Shown in pieces: positions 49,556 to 58,117 of a DNA stretch of 64,000 nucleotides. The notes beneath the pieces were generated by a model. That model had not been told where the DNA came from. It did no database searches and worked only from the letters and a program-made list of their open reading frames with translations. How positions within the stretch are numbered: position 1 is the stretch's first letter; each line of letters begins with the position of its first letter. Made by a program: the position numbers and the translations under genes. Source of the stretch: Candidatus Binataceae bacterium (GTDB taxonomy: Bacteria > Desulfobacterota > Binatia > Binatales > Binataceae); the NCBI GenBank assembly GCA_035308025.1, contig DATGHL010000042.1:62001-126000 (forward strand). The letters are read 5' to 3'.

Positions 49556-50785
49556 TCAGCAAACCGACGGTTGGCCAGCGGTGAAGGTGCCATTGTTGGA
49601 AAACCATCCGTTCACCCCGAGCCCGGGAGGAGTCTGGCGATAGAACCACGAAAAGAACGCCAATTCCTGCAGGTTATAGGCAAAGCCGTTGGACTGCGTC
49701 ACTGGCGGAAGAACCGTGCCGCTGAGCGGATCGCCGTTTTCCAGGTTTCCCTGGCATCCGCTCACCTGACCGATATTGCCCCAGAGCGGGGTTGGATTAG
49801 TGCCCAGCGGGTCGTCAGTCAATTCGCCCACTTCATGGGCCATCACCGAGGTGTCGCTGGTGATCGATCCGCCGCCCGTGAATATCGTCGTGGTGTCGAA
49901 ATCGGAGATCCCATAGACCTGCACCGCAGCGCCGACTGCGTTGTGATACCCGAGGATGCAGCAATTAGAGGGGCCAATACTGTCACCCGCAACGCCCTGC
50001 ACAACATTGTAGACCAGAAACAGCGGCAGCGTAGTCGGACCAACTCCGCTCGACTTGAGTGACGGCAGCACCGTGTTCTGGAGGATTCCGTCGAAAGTGT
50101 TGTTGTCCATCACTCCGATATTTCCACATCCGCCGAACATGGTAGCCGCGTTGTAAGTCGCGCCCTGACCCGCGGGAATATTAACCGTAACCGCCGGCAA
50201 CGTGGTCACCGGACTTAACATCGTGTGATAGCTGTTGCCAGTAGTCACGACGTTGGTGTTCCAGAAGTTGCCGCGCTGGAACGCATCGATATATTGGGTG
50301 TCGCCGACGAAGGTGGGGCCGAAGGTGAAGCTGGCGTTGGTGAGAATCGGCGACTGCTGCATCAGGGTCGACGCGACGTCGTTGGGCGCTGTCAGACAGT
50401 TCTTGTCGGCCTTGGTCGGATCGAAGACTCCGCCGTCCGGCAGATTTATGATCAACGGCACCAGAAAGGTCGGGATATTGGTGGTGCGGAGGCCATGAAA
50501 GTATGGGCTGCGCCCGATCATCGTTCCCGTGTAGGTCTTGCTGTCCAGCGGCGAGACGACGCTGTAATCCCACATCGGGATCGTGCTTGACGCCGCGACC
50601 GCCGCGCGAACCTCTGCGTGAGTAACGCCCTGGAGCGGCTTCACGATGGTATAGCCGTGCAGCCGCGGCACCTGATCCGCGGTCTGCGCCTGAACGGCCG
50701 CGGCGATGGACATCGCGAGCGCAAACATGAGCCCGGCAAACATAAATCCGGCGACCGTCCTCGGCCTTATCCCCGCAACTTGCAT
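49556..50785 (-). CDS. Secreted protein with HEVGE metalloprotease-like motif
   Basis: A 409-residue exported protein. The signal peptide is about 1-34 (FMFAGLMFALAMSIAAAVQA). The mature part contains LPLFLVYNVVQGVAGD, NCCILGYHNAVG and VMAHEVGELTDDP, with H317 starting an HExxE pattern. In EXORDIUM-type and related secreted proteins a similar 'MAHE..E..TDP' occurs. The zinc role would need a third ligand; His and Asp downstream are few. Ending CQGNLENGDPLSGTVLPPV and QELAFFSWFYRQTP are distinctive. Predicted secreted, function unknown. Confidence 0.75.
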   Translation of the reverse strand: MQVAGIRPRTVAGFMFAGLMFALAMSIAAAVQAQTADQVPRLHGYTIVKPLQGVTHAEVRAAVAASSTIPMWDYSVVSPLDSKTYTGTMIGRSPYFHGLRTTNIPTFLVPLIINLPDGGVFDPTKADKNCLTAPNDVASTLMQQSPILTNASFTFGPTFVGDTQYIDAFQRGNFWNTNVVTTGNSYHTMLSPVTTLPAVTVNIPAGQGATYNAATMFGGCGNIGVMDNNTFDGILQNTVLPSLKSSGVGPTTLPLFLVYNVVQGVAGDSIGPSNCCILGYHNAVGAAVQVYGISDFDTTTIFTGGGSITSDTSVMAHEVGELTDDPLGTNPTPLWGNIGQVSGCQGNLENGDPLSGTVLPPVTQSNGFAYNLQELAFFSWFYRQTPPGLGVNGWFSNNGTFTAGQPSVC

Positions 50786-50989
50786 CCTTGAAGCCTCCCT
50801 GACACCATCTGCCGCGCACGAGCGCGTGGTTCGATTAAAATGCTTGCTGACATCTTGCTAACATAATGTTTACTGACGGCGGCAGCACTTTCGTTTTCGC
50901 CGTTGCTCCCCAGAGTAGGTGGATCGCGCTTTAAGACGCAATCCATTTTGGCGGGCAGCCGGCATAAACTTGTGGAGGAGTAATGCAGC

Positions 50990-51784
50990 ATGACCAAGCC
51001 AATGGCAACCTCAAATCGGCTGTTTGATCTGACCGGCCGGGTCGCGATGGTCACCGGTGGTAATCGCGGTATTGGGCGCGGTCTCGCCCTGGCGCTGGCC
51101 GAAGCGGGCGCGGCGGTCGCGATCCTCGCGCGCGACGCCGACAAGAACGCGGCGACCCTCGCCGATTTGCGCGCGCTCGGCGCGCCGGCGATCGCGTTGC
51201 AGATCGATCTGGCCGATCGCGCCGCGCTCAAGCCTGCTCTCGACAGCGTCACGCGTGAGCTCGGCGACGTCGATATTCTCGTCAACAACGCCGCCTTCGC
51301 GATCCTCAAGGGTATCCTCGAGCAGACTCCCGAGGAGTGGGACAGCGTGATGGCGGTCAACCTCAACGCCGGCTTTCTGCTCTCGAAGTATGTGGCCGAA
51401 GCGATGGTCCGGCGGGGTCGCGGCGGCAAGATCATCAATGTCAGCAGTATCGTCGCCAATGCCGGCACCCCGATTTTTCCCTCTTATGCCGTCGCCAAGG
51501 GCGGGATTCAAACTTTGACCCGCTGCCTCGCGCTCGAGCTTGCGCCGCACAATATCCAGGTCAACTCGCTGATGCCCGGATGGTTCGATACCGATATGAC
51601 CGACTGGATTCGCAACGGCCCGGAATATGCCGAATTGCTGAAGGAGATGGTGACGCGGACGCCGCGCGGACGCTTCGGCGAGCCGCAAGAGCTCGCCGGC
51701 GCCGTGGTCTTCCTGGCCTCGCGCGCCTCGGATCATATGACGGGTGCAGATCTGATTATCGACGGCGGCTTTTCCGTGCGCTAA
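50990..51784 (+). CDS. SDR family oxidoreductase
   Basis: A 264-residue short-chain dehydrogenase. MVTGGNRGIGRGLALALAEAG gives the TGxxxGxG cofactor loop, LVNNAAFA the NNAG-like motif, and the catalytic triad is in ISVSS-type VSSIVANAGTPIFPSYAVAKGG (Ser, Tyr, Lys in YxxxK). GPEYAELLKEM and DHMTGADLIIDGGFSVR are the usual end. GTGGAGGAG at about 50972-50979 supports ATG 50990. Substrate unknown; hldE follows on the same strand. Confidence 0.92.
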   Translation: MTKPMATSNRLFDLTGRVAMVTGGNRGIGRGLALALAEAGAAVAILARDADKNAATLADLRALGAPAIALQIDLADRAALKPALDSVTRELGDVDILVNNAAFAILKGILEQTPEEWDSVMAVNLNAGFLLSKYVAEAMVRRGRGGKIINVSSIVANAGTPIFPSYAVAKGGIQTLTRCLALELAPHNIQVNSLMPGWFDTDMTDWIRNGPEYAELLKEMVTRTPRGRFGEPQELAGAVVFLASRASDHMTGADLIIDGGFSVR

Positions 51785-51898
51785 GACGCCCGCTCGCTCA
51801 AGTAAAGTCGCTTATCCAAAGTGCAACGATCGCGTATCATGCGCTCGATGGCATCGCGCAAAGGCGCATCAAGGGTGGGATCGCCGACCGCCGAGCTG

Positions 51899-53386
51899 AT
51901 GGCTGACCTGATGTTCCCCGACGTTAAGCCGCTGCGGATCGTGGTGGCCGGCGAGGTCATTCTCGACCGCTACGTCTGGGGCGACGTCGAGCGGATTTCG
52001 CCCGAAGCTCCGATTCCCGTCCTGCGCACTCATCGGCGCGAGGAGAAGCCCGGCAACGCCGGCTTCGTGATGGCGAATTTGTGCGCGCTCGGCGCGCGTC
52101 CGGCGGCGCTCACCGTGATCGGCGCCGATGCCAACGGTGAAAAGTTGCACGAGATTTTCCGCAATCTCGGCATCGATACCCGCACATTGATGGTTGATCC
52201 GGAGCGCCCGACCATCGTCAAGGAGCGCTTGCTCGGTTCGGTGCAGTCGGCCAATCGCGGCACCCAGCAACTGTTGCGCGTCGATCAGGAAGACCTGCGC
52301 CCGCTCACCCCGAAGCGCGAGCAAATGTTTACCGCGCGCATCGCCGGGGCTTTGCAGCGCGCCGACGCGGTGCTGGTCTCGGACATCAACAAAGGCCTTT
52401 TGACCCCCGCAGTGCTGCGTGCGCTGATTGACGCCGCCAACCGTCGCGCGATCCCGATTATCGTCGATCCGCGCCTCAGCGACGATTATTCGATCTATCG
52501 CGGCGCAACCGTCCTGACCCCCAACCGCTACGAAACCGAGCGCGCCACCGGCATCAAGCTGACGGATCGCGACGCCTGGCGCACCGCGGCCGAGAAACTG
52601 ATCGACCAGCTGCAGCTTAAAGCCTGCCTGATCACGCTCGATCGCGAGGGCATGTACCTGGCTGAGCGTGGCGGCCGCAGCCAGTATCTGTCGACCTCGC
52701 CGCGCGAGGTCTTTGACGTTACCGGCGCCGGCGACATCGTGCTGACCTTCTTCGGGATGCTCGCCGCGGCCGGGCTGAGTTATGCCTCGGCGGCCGCGAT
52801 CGCCAACCTCGCCGCGGGCCTCGAGGTCTCGCGAATGGGCGCCGAGATTATCTCGCGCGAGGATCTGGTGCGCGCGCTGCAACCTGCCTATAGCAGTCAC
52901 GAGGTCAAGATTCTTTCCGCGCGCGAGCTCGACGGCGCCCTCGCGCGCGAACGCCGCGCCGGCCGCAAAATCGTCTTCACCAACGGCTGCTTCGACCTGC
53001 TGCACGCGGGTCACCTGCAGATCCTCGGGTTTTCGCGCGCGCAGGGCGATCTCGTCGTGGTGGGGCTCAACAGTGATCGTAGCGTGCGCCAACTCAAAGG
53101 CGCCGATCGGCCGATTCACGCCGCCGCCGACCGCGCGCGCCTGCTCGCGGCGCTCGAGATGGTCAAATACGTCGTCATCTTCGACGACACGCGCGCCGAG
53201 GAGATCATCCGCCGCGTGCGCCCCGACGTGCTCGTTAAAGGCGAAGACTACCACGGTCAAATCGTGGACGGCCAGAGCTTCGTCGAGTCCTATGGGGGCC
53301 GCGTCGCCCTCGCGCCGCTGCTCAAGGGCCACAGCACGTCGATTACGGTCGCGCGCCTGCGCAACGCGAACGAGGGATCACGCTAG
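51899..53386 (+). CDS. hldE: Bifunctional heptose-7-phosphate kinase / heptose-1-phosphate adenylyltransferase
   Basis: About 495 residues from ATG 51899, where about 13 residues lead into LRIVVAGEVILDRYVWGDVERISPEAPIP, as in known HldE. In-frame starts up to 51821 are possible. The kinase domain has DVTGAGDIVLTFFGM, with the catalytic aspartate. The nucleotidyltransferase domain begins FTNGCFDLLHAGHLQILGF with the HAGH loop, and LKGADRPIHAAADRARLLAAL. It makes ADP-heptose precursor for the LPS inner core. A segment usually 'RPGGAANVA.N' reads KPGNAGFVMAN here, a minor oddity. Confidence 0.93.
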   Translation: MADLMFPDVKPLRIVVAGEVILDRYVWGDVERISPEAPIPVLRTHRREEKPGNAGFVMANLCALGARPAALTVIGADANGEKLHEIFRNLGIDTRTLMVDPERPTIVKERLLGSVQSANRGTQQLLRVDQEDLRPLTPKREQMFTARIAGALQRADAVLVSDINKGLLTPAVLRALIDAANRRAIPIIVDPRLSDDYSIYRGATVLTPNRYETERATGIKLTDRDAWRTAAEKLIDQLQLKACLITLDREGMYLAERGGRSQYLSTSPREVFDVTGAGDIVLTFFGMLAAAGLSYASAAAIANLAAGLEVSRMGAEIISREDLVRALQPAYSSHEVKILSARELDGALARERRAGRKIVFTNGCFDLLHAGHLQILGFSRAQGDLVVVGLNSDRSVRQLKGADRPIHAAADRARLLAALEMVKYVVIFDDTRAEEIIRRVRPDVLVKGEDYHGQIVDGQSFVESYGGRVALAPLLKGHSTSITVARLRNANEGSR

Positions 53387-53406
53387 CTGCTTTGCTGACC
53401 AAGAAT

Positions 53407-53475
53407 CTTAACGCAGCGCGCAGACTCGCCTACTCGCTTCGCGCGGCAACCGCGCTCCGCCAGCTCTGGTTAAGA
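53407..53475 (+). repeat. Dispersed small repeat, copy C, with terminal inverted repeats
   Basis: The segment opens CTTAAC and closes GTTAAG, its exact reverse complement, over 69 bases. Its first 24 bases match 29652-29675 with one mismatch, and a following CTCGCTTCGCGCGG also occurs in copy A at 22825-22908. It lies just after hldE in the 179-base gap before the acyl-CoA dehydrogenase, which holds no other gene. Confidence 0.65.
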
Positions 53476-53565
53476 GCGCGCTGGCGTATTCCTCACTGCC
53501 TTCGCTAACATCGAGGCAGCGGCAAGCCATGATCATTCGCGCGGCCGCAGGAGTCAAAACATCAA

Positions 53566-54750
53566 GTGGACTTCAATTATTCGCCCGAGCAGGAAGCCTA
53601 TCGGATGCAGGTGCGGGGCTGGCTCGAAGCCAATCAGCCGCCGCCGCTGACCGACGACGAGCGCTCGCGCATCAGCGAGGACCTGCTATGGGAGCGCAAC
53701 AAGAAGTGGCACAAGAAGCTCTATGCGGGTGGCTGGATCGGACTAAGCTGGCCAAAGGAATACGGCGGCCGCGGCGCCAGCTTCATCGAGCAACTGATCT
53801 TTCAGCAGGAGCTGGCGCGGCTCAATCTGCCGATCGGGATCAACGTTCTCGGCATCATCATGAACGGTCCGGCGTTGATGCAGTGGGGAACTCAGGAACA
53901 GAAAAAGCGCTACCTGCAGCCGATTCTGGAAGCCGAGGAGATCTGGTGTGAAGGGATGTCCGAGCCGGGCGCCGGTTCAGATTTAGCCTCGATACAAACG
54001 CGGGCCGAACTCCAGGGCGACTCCTTCGTCGTCAACGGCCAGAAGGTCTGGACGACCGGGGCTCAGCGCTCGCAATTCTGCCAGCTCTTCGTCCGCACTG
54101 ACCCCGCCGTTCCCAAGCATAAAGGCATGAGCGCATTGATCGTTGATATGCGCAGCCCCGGCGTCACGGTGAAGCCGCTCAAGCAAATTACCGGCGACGC
54201 CGATTTCAACGAGATCTTTTTCGAGGACGTCCGCGTGCCCAAGGAGAATCTGCTCGGCCCGCTCAACGCCGGATGGCAGGTGCTGGTCGCGACGCTGATG
54301 CATGAGCGCTTCGGCATCAGTGAGACGATTGGCGGCGGCGAAGTCATCCTGTCGCAGCTAGTCGAGCTCGCGAAGGCTATCCCGCTCAATGATTCGCCGG
54401 CGGCCGACGACGACGAAATCCGTCAGTCGATCGCGCAATTTGCTTGCGAGGTGACGGCGAAGAAATACAGCGGTCTGCGCGCCTTGACCAAACGCCTCAA
54501 GGGGCAGCAGCCGGGCGCGGAATCCTCGATCGGCAAGCTGGTCTCGACGGACCTCTCGCAGCGGATGACGAAATTCGCCTCGCGCGTGCTGGGGACTTAC
54601 GCCACCCTCGAGCGCCACTCGATGTTTGCTCCCGACGGCGACTGGATGCGCCGCCAGTTGTGGGTCGAAGCCCTGACAATCGCCGGCGGCTCATCCGCCG
54701 TGCAGAAAAACATGATCGGCGAACGCATCCTGCAACTGCCGAAGGGGTAA
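53566..54750 (+). CDS. Acyl-CoA dehydrogenase
   Basis: A 394-residue flavoprotein. MDFNYSPEQEAYRMQVRGWL is the usual N-terminus; WPKEYGGRGASFIEQLIF, CEGMSEPGAGSDLASIQTRA (FAD-binding) and GQKVWTTGAQRSQFCQLFVRT follow, and the C-terminal helical domain has LWVEALTIAGGSSAVQKNMIGERILQLPKG. GTG 53566 is the start, with GGAG about 13 bases upstream. It oxidises an acyl-CoA in beta-oxidation-like steps. The electron acceptor ETF genes are not in the window. Confidence 0.93.
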   Translation: MDFNYSPEQEAYRMQVRGWLEANQPPPLTDDERSRISEDLLWERNKKWHKKLYAGGWIGLSWPKEYGGRGASFIEQLIFQQELARLNLPIGINVLGIIMNGPALMQWGTQEQKKRYLQPILEAEEIWCEGMSEPGAGSDLASIQTRAELQGDSFVVNGQKVWTTGAQRSQFCQLFVRTDPAVPKHKGMSALIVDMRSPGVTVKPLKQITGDADFNEIFFEDVRVPKENLLGPLNAGWQVLVATLMHERFGISETIGGGEVILSQLVELAKAIPLNDSPAADDDEIRQSIAQFACEVTAKKYSGLRALTKRLKGQQPGAESSIGKLVSTDLSQRMTKFASRVLGTYATLERHSMFAPDGDWMRRQLWVEALTIAGGSSAVQKNMIGERILQLPKG

Positions 54751-54821
54751 TCGGCCGACGCCTTCAGGCAACATTGCGGGTCAGGTCTTAGCGCCGGCCA
54801 TGAAGACTAGAAAGCCACCTG

Positions 54822-55682
54822 TCATGCGTAGCCGAATCCGAGTCCAGCGGGGTCGAGGGTCTGCCGAATCGTCCATGTTCCTGTCCAAGGCGACGGTTCA
54901 GTCGGCGCGTTAAAGACCAACGTGGAATCCAAGTCTCGTCCTGGGGCGCCGTTCAGCGGAGTGTATTGATCTATGGTCGGATGCTGATGCTTCCATCGCT
55001 CCCAGAGCAGGTCCAGGAAGGCGTGGTGCAAAAAGAAGACAGGGTCGTTTGGAGATGTCGCGTCGGCCATGTTTCCGCCAACCCATCGATGGACTGGATT
55101 ATGCAGAACACCCTCCGAAACGCTTTCGAAGCTGGAGGGCCCCGGCCAATAAGGCGTCTTGGCGAGACCCGCTGAGATATCGCTGGACGTTGGCAACCAA
55201 GCCGTCGCGTCCTCGCCAAACTCGCGTCTCAAGCCTGGATCTCCGGCGGCGTCATCCCATACAAGGATTTGGAAGGCGCCTGCGATAAAAGCGAAAGGTC
55301 CCGTCGTGACACGACCTCCTTGGGCTCTATCGCCGTCTCCACCCAGGAAATCGGCGGTAAACGGATTGCTCGCGTCAGCGTAATTCCAGTCCCAATATGG
55401 CAGCGTGATCGAAGAATCGTTTGCAGCGGACTGAAGCGCAACTTCGAACTGCCGAAGCAAGATACGATGCCACGGAAAAAAGAGCGATGTGCCATGTGGC
55501 ATCGGCTCGAACATCGCAGGCCCGGTCATCGCATTCTTATGTACTTCGACAAAATCGTCGTATCGCTTTTGTGCTCCTGGGTGAAGCGTGCTGTCGACGT
55601 TGTTCTTGAGCGCCAAAACGGCATGAACAAACGCCGCCTTCTGCGCGGGGCTGAGGTCACGATGGTTGCGACGGATGTCCAA
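54822..55682 (-). CDS. Tyrosinase
   Basis: A 286-residue type-3 copper enzyme resembling Streptomyces MelC2. CuA ligands H48, H63 and H72 lie in EVHKNAM, MPHGTS and PWHRIL; CuB ligands H194 and H198 (GVLHNPVHRWVGG) and H220 (DPVFFLHHAFLD) complete the site. SLFFPWHRILLRQFEVALQ and DWTWDWN-type YWDWNYAD are typical. The start is TTG 55682 with GGGAGG about 7 bases upstream. No signal peptide and no neighbouring caddie (MelC1) gene are seen, so copper loading must use another route. It oxidises phenols or makes melanin-like pigment. Confidence 0.9.
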   Translation of the reverse strand: MDIRRNHRDLSPAQKAAFVHAVLALKNNVDSTLHPGAQKRYDDFVEVHKNAMTGPAMFEPMPHGTSLFFPWHRILLRQFEVALQSAANDSSITLPYWDWNYADASNPFTADFLGGDGDRAQGGRVTTGPFAFIAGAFQILVWDDAAGDPGLRREFGEDATAWLPTSSDISAGLAKTPYWPGPSSFESVSEGVLHNPVHRWVGGNMADATSPNDPVFFLHHAFLDLLWERWKHQHPTIDQYTPLNGAPGRDLDSTLVFNAPTEPSPWTGTWTIRQTLDPAGLGFGYA

Positions 55683-55791
55683 TGCTGATCCTCCCGGTCG
55701 ACGTCCAATTCTAAGTGGGGCCCAAGATTTTCAAATCACATTGGGTCCAATAGAACAAGGCGTAACAATGAGTGAACAATTTCACGTCAAA

Positions 55792-55872
55792 CTAACGCTG
55801 CATCGCCTGGAAGAGCAGCGCGGCGGCTTCGGACATCATCTCGCCGACGATCTCGGAGAGCGGTTTGCTCGG
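55792..55872 (-). repeat. 81-bp direct repeat, left copy
   Basis: These 81 bases match 56705-56785 except at one position. The right copy is the coding 3' end of the gene at 56705-56947 (last 26 codons plus stop); here it is an orphan fragment reading SEIVGEMMSEAAALLFQAMQR. The toxin-antitoxin pair lies between the two copies. See the findings. Confidence 0.85.
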
Positions 55873-55938
55873 AATCGCCGGCACAGACGTACTCCGAGCC
55901 GGTTTGATCTTGTAACCACTGGTAGCTACCATCGAACC

Positions 55939-56238
55939 ATGAGATCGGTGGGTGTCAAGCAACTGAAGTCAAGGCTTTCGGAATACCTGCGGCTCGTGCG
56001 AAGCGGGGAGACCGTATTGGTCACCGATCGCGACGAAGTGGTGGCGGAACTACGACCAACGCGCAGGCAGCCTGACCCAGCCGATTCGCTCGATGGGCTT
56101 TTGGAGTCACTCGCCGAGCGCGGGGAGGTGACCCGTGCCAGCCAGCCAAAAGGCCGTTGGACATGGAAGGCCAAAGGGCTTGGGCTCGCACCCGGGTCCG
56201 TCGCCGCTCTGCTGGGCGAGCTTCGCAGTGATCGGTGA
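55939..56238 (+). CDS. Phd/YefM-type antitoxin
   Basis: A 99-residue antitoxin. MRSVGVKQLKSRLSEYLRLV with GETVLVTDRDEVVAELRP is the Phd/YefM N-terminal DNA-binding fold; the C-terminal part (SLDGLLESLAERGEVTRASQ) would wrap the toxin. ATG 55939 begins the family fold exactly. The toxin gene follows 7 bases after its stop. By family, it represses its own operon and neutralises the toxin. Confidence 0.9.
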   Translation: MRSVGVKQLKSRLSEYLRLVRSGETVLVTDRDEVVAELRPTRRQPDPADSLDGLLESLAERGEVTRASQPKGRWTWKAKGLGLAPGSVAALLGELRSDR

Positions 56239-56245
56239 TATTTAT

Positions 56246-56656
56246 ATGCCCAACTACCTTTACCTGGATACCTCCGCCGTCTTGCGCGCGGTTCTGGAGA
56301 GCGGAACCAGCCCGGCGATCGAAGGGCTGATCGGCGCCGCCTCGATCCTGATTACTTCGCGGCTGTCGCTAGTCGAATCTTCGCGCGCGCTTCACCGCTT
56401 GCGGCAACTCGGACAAGTCAGCGAAGCCCGGCTCGCTGATGCGCAACGCGAGCTTAGCGCGATATGGACGCGATGCGAGCTCTGGGAGTTGACGCCTTCG
56501 GTATGCGAGAGGGCGCGCCATGTCGCCCCGGGGAAACCATTGCGAACGCTCGATGCTCTTCACCTCGCGACCTTCGTCTTGGCGCGAGAAAAACTGGAGG
56601 GTCTCGAACTCGTGACCGTCGATGAACGCCTGCAAGCCGCGCTTCAGACCGTCTAG
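56246..56656 (+). CDS. PIN-domain toxin (VapC-like RNase)
   Basis: A 136-residue PIN nuclease. YLYLDTSAVLRAVLESG gives the first acidic residue (about D8), LVESSRALHRL a conserved glutamate, and LDALHLATFVLAREKLEGL the later aspartate; TVDERLQAAL closes the site. ATG 56246 is the start after the antitoxin stop at 56236-56238, though an in-frame GTG at 56228 would overlap. Such toxins cleave tRNA or rRNA when the antitoxin is lost. Confidence 0.9.
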   Translation: MPNYLYLDTSAVLRAVLESGTSPAIEGLIGAASILITSRLSLVESSRALHRLRQLGQVSEARLADAQRELSAIWTRCELWELTPSVCERARHVAPGKPLRTLDALHLATFVLAREKLEGLELVTVDERLQAALQTV

Positions 56657-56704
56657 ACCTGAACTTACCAGTCTTGCACCCGAAAATCACCGACGAGCGT
56701 GACG

Positions 56705-56947
56705 CTAACGCTGCATCGCCTGGAAGAGCAGCGGGGCGGCTTCGGACATCATCTCGCCGACGATCTCGGAGAGCGGTTTGCTCGGCACCGCCAGCTTCTC
56801 CGTGAGCGAAGTCAGTATCCTGAGATAGTGCGTTTTTGACTCCGCGCTGATCGTCTCTAGCCGGCTCTCCATAACCTCGAGATAGCGGCGATGGAGGTCA
56901 AAGATTGCCTGATCCTGTGGATCCGAGAACTTCGATGGGTGCGCCAT
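56705..56947 (-). CDS. Small hypothetical protein (possibly phasin-like)
   Basis: An 80-residue helical protein: FSDPQDQAIFDLHRRYLEVMESRLE and THYLRILTSLTEKLAVPSKPLSEIVGEMM. No membrane segment. Heptad-like leucines suggest a helical bundle, as in phasin-like proteins, but I cannot claim that. The last 26 codons plus stop are duplicated at 55792-55872 beyond the toxin-antitoxin pair. It lies just after rodA in the opposite direction of transcription order (same minus strand), 57 bases downstream of it. Confidence 0.7.
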   Translation of the reverse strand: MAHPSKFSDPQDQAIFDLHRRYLEVMESRLETISAESKTHYLRILTSLTEKLAVPSKPLSEIVGEMMSEAAPLLFQAMQR

Positions 56948-57004
56948 AACTTACTCCCTGCCGCCTGATCGCGGACCGTGCCGCGCCAGTGAAAAGTGAA
57001 GAAA

Positions 57005-58111
57005 TCAGAACAAAAAGCGTCGCGTGTTGATGCTGATCAGCACCCCCATCGCCGCCATCATCGCGATCAGCGACGAACCGCCGTAGCTCACCAGCGGCAG
57101 CGTGATCCCGACGACCGGCAGCATCCCGCTCGCCATCCCGACGTTAATCGCGACCTGCCAGAAAATAATCCCGGTGACGCCGACCGCGAGCAGCGCGCCG
57201 AAGCGATCGCGGGCGTGCCGCGCGATCCAAGCGCCGCGCAGGATCAGCACCGTATAGAGTCCCAGCAGGAGCATCGCGCCGGCAAAACCGAACTCCTCGG
57301 CGAAGACCGCAAAAATAAAGTCCGTGGTCTGCTCGGGCAAAAAATTCAGCCGCGCCTGCGTGCCCTTGAACAACCCCTTGCCCCACGCGCCGCCCGCGCC
57401 AATCGCGATCTCGGACTGGATAATGTGATAGCCCGAGCCGAGCGGATCCGACTGAGGATTGAGAAAGCTTACCAGCCGCTCGCGCTGATAAGACTTGAGA
57501 TAATGCCAGCCCAGCGGCGCTGCGAGCGCTGCCGCGATCATCAGGATCGCCGCCGTCCGCCAATTCAGTCCGCCGACAAAAATCAGGGTCGCCGTGATCA
57601 GCACCAGGATCAGCGCCGTACCGAGGTCGGGCTGCTTTAGGACCAGTCCGGCCGGAAGCGCGAGCAGCAAGGCGGGAATGACAACGTGGCGAAGCTTCCA
57701 GCCGCCGCGCGGCGGCTCCTCGCGCAGATAACGTACCATCACCAGCGCCACCGCCAGCTTCGCGATTTCGGACGGCTCGAGCTTCAGCACTCCGAGGTTG
57801 ATCCAGCGCCGCGAACCGCCCGTGCTGTGACCGGCGACCGCGACCACGATCAGCAGTCCCACCGTGACCGCATAGATCAGATAGGCGTAGGAGCTGAGCG
57901 AGCGATAATCGAAGAGCGCCGCCGCCGTCATCAGGGCCGCGCCGAGACCAACCCAGGTCAACTGCCGCACGACCAGCGGGTCGAGCCCGTGGCGCGTATT
58001 GCCCCAGGTCGCGCTGAGCACGCTGAGTACGCCCATCCCGCCCAGCGCCAGCGCCAGCACGAACACCGTCCAGTCGAAATGATAGATGACGCGCCGGTCT
58101 AGCGCCGCCAT
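57005..58111 (-). CDS. rodA: Rod shape-determining protein RodA (SEDS family)
   Basis: A 368-residue SEDS glycosyltransferase with about ten membrane segments. MAALDRRVIYHFDWTVFVLA begins it; WINLGVLKLEPSEIAKLAV, LVLKQPDLGTALILV, LPEQTTDFIFAVFAEEFGFAG and LPLVSYGGSSLIAMMAAMG are the family motifs. It polymerises peptidoglycan during elongation with PBP2. It follows mrdA by six bases in the mreB-mreC-mreD-mrdA-rodA operon. Confidence 0.95.
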   Translation of the reverse strand: MAALDRRVIYHFDWTVFVLALALGGMGVLSVLSATWGNTRHGLDPLVVRQLTWVGLGAALMTAAALFDYRSLSSYAYLIYAVTVGLLIVVAVAGHSTGGSRRWINLGVLKLEPSEIAKLAVALVMVRYLREEPPRGGWKLRHVVIPALLLALPAGLVLKQPDLGTALILVLITATLIFVGGLNWRTAAILMIAAALAAPLGWHYLKSYQRERLVSFLNPQSDPLGSGYHIIQSEIAIGAGGAWGKGLFKGTQARLNFLPEQTTDFIFAVFAEEFGFAGAMLLLGLYTVLILRGAWIARHARDRFGALLAVGVTGIIFWQVAINVGMASGMLPVVGITLPLVSYGGSSLIAMMAAMGVLISINTRRFLF

Positions 58112-58117
58112 AACGGC

